NCBI GenBank assembly: GCA_963921425.1
Contig: OY992840.1
Span: 19,136,621-19,200,620, forward strand
Direction: 5' to 3'
DNA length: 64,000 nucleotides
From: Dryas octopetala
Taxonomy: Eukaryota; Streptophyta; Magnoliopsida; Rosales; Rosaceae
Shown: positions 63,806 through 64,000 of the stretch, one piece after another
How the letters are laid out: the number at the start of each line of letters is the position of its first letter
Numbering within the stretch: the stretch's first letter is position 1
Notes under the pieces: generated by a model
Databases searched by the model: none
Seen by the model: the letters and a program-made list of their open reading frames with translations, nothing else
What the model was told of the DNA's origin: nothing
Position numbers and translations under genes: made by a program

Positions 63806-64000
63806 TTTTCTTGAAGTAAATTTTACCAGCTACTAGCCAATTAATGTGTATTATCTGTAATGTAATAATAAACTATCCTTGATTGAATGATAAATGTTAA
63901 TAGGAGTTGGAACAATAATTCCCAGATGCTTATTGATGTCTTTGATAAACAGTAACAAAGTGTTATTAGTTGTGACATACTCAAAGAATATGAGCATGCA
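63806..64000. other. Right edge: 3' flank of the K+ channel gene
   Basis: Contains AATAAAC near 63866 and T/A-rich sequence. It is either a 3' untranslated region or the start of an intron. Confidence 0.5.

Overview
The window looks like nuclear DNA of a eudicot plant. Genes have many short GT-AG introns, the intergenic DNA is AT-rich, and the gene set (cytosolic glutamine synthetase, KNATM, a GOLVEN/RGF peptide, group D MKK, Shaker-type outward K+ channel, chloroplast DnaJ and PYD1) is typical of flowering plants. I cannot name the species. There are no tRNA, rRNA or CRISPR features. Exon boundaries were worked out by hand from splice signals and reading phase. In every spliced model the exon lengths sum to a whole number of codons.

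Region by region: 0.6-12.0 kb holds four genes, all on the minus strand: ribosomal protein eL42, a plastid DnaJ with a C-terminal membrane anchor, a CDCA7/R1-type zinc-finger protein and a Nudix hydrolase. From 12.0 to 20.2 kb there is a long gene-poor stretch with a 1.1-kb repeat. A 78-aa plus-strand ORF lies at 20.2 kb, followed by cytosolic glutamine synthetase (12 exons, minus). An MCTP gene relic and a 9-bp-TSD MITE lie between it and NFXL1 (intronless coding region, plus). A HAK/KUP potassium transporter follows (9 exons, plus). Then come a two-exon RGF/GLV peptide precursor (minus), a second copy of the 1.1-kb repeat, KNATM (homeodomain-less KNOX, plus), PYD1 (minus), a group D MAP kinase kinase (minus) and a SKOR/GORK-type K+ channel (12 exons, plus) that runs to the right edge.

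The genes do not form a pathway. They are a normal mixed plant gene neighbourhood with housekeeping (eL42, GS1, PYD1, DnaJ), signalling (MKK, RGF, NFXL1), development (KNATM) and K+ transport (HAK, SKOR/GORK) genes.

The most unusual signal is in the non-coding DNA. At 13 places a tiny insertion of about 14-26 bp, made of a homopolymer A (or T) run with a short 5' tag that often ends in GGCC, GTACC or CCC, is flanked by 12-16 bp direct repeats. They look like extremely 5'-truncated retroposons made by target-primed reverse transcription. Three independent small inverted-repeat elements also carry perfect 9-bp target duplications, as Mutator-superfamily elements do.
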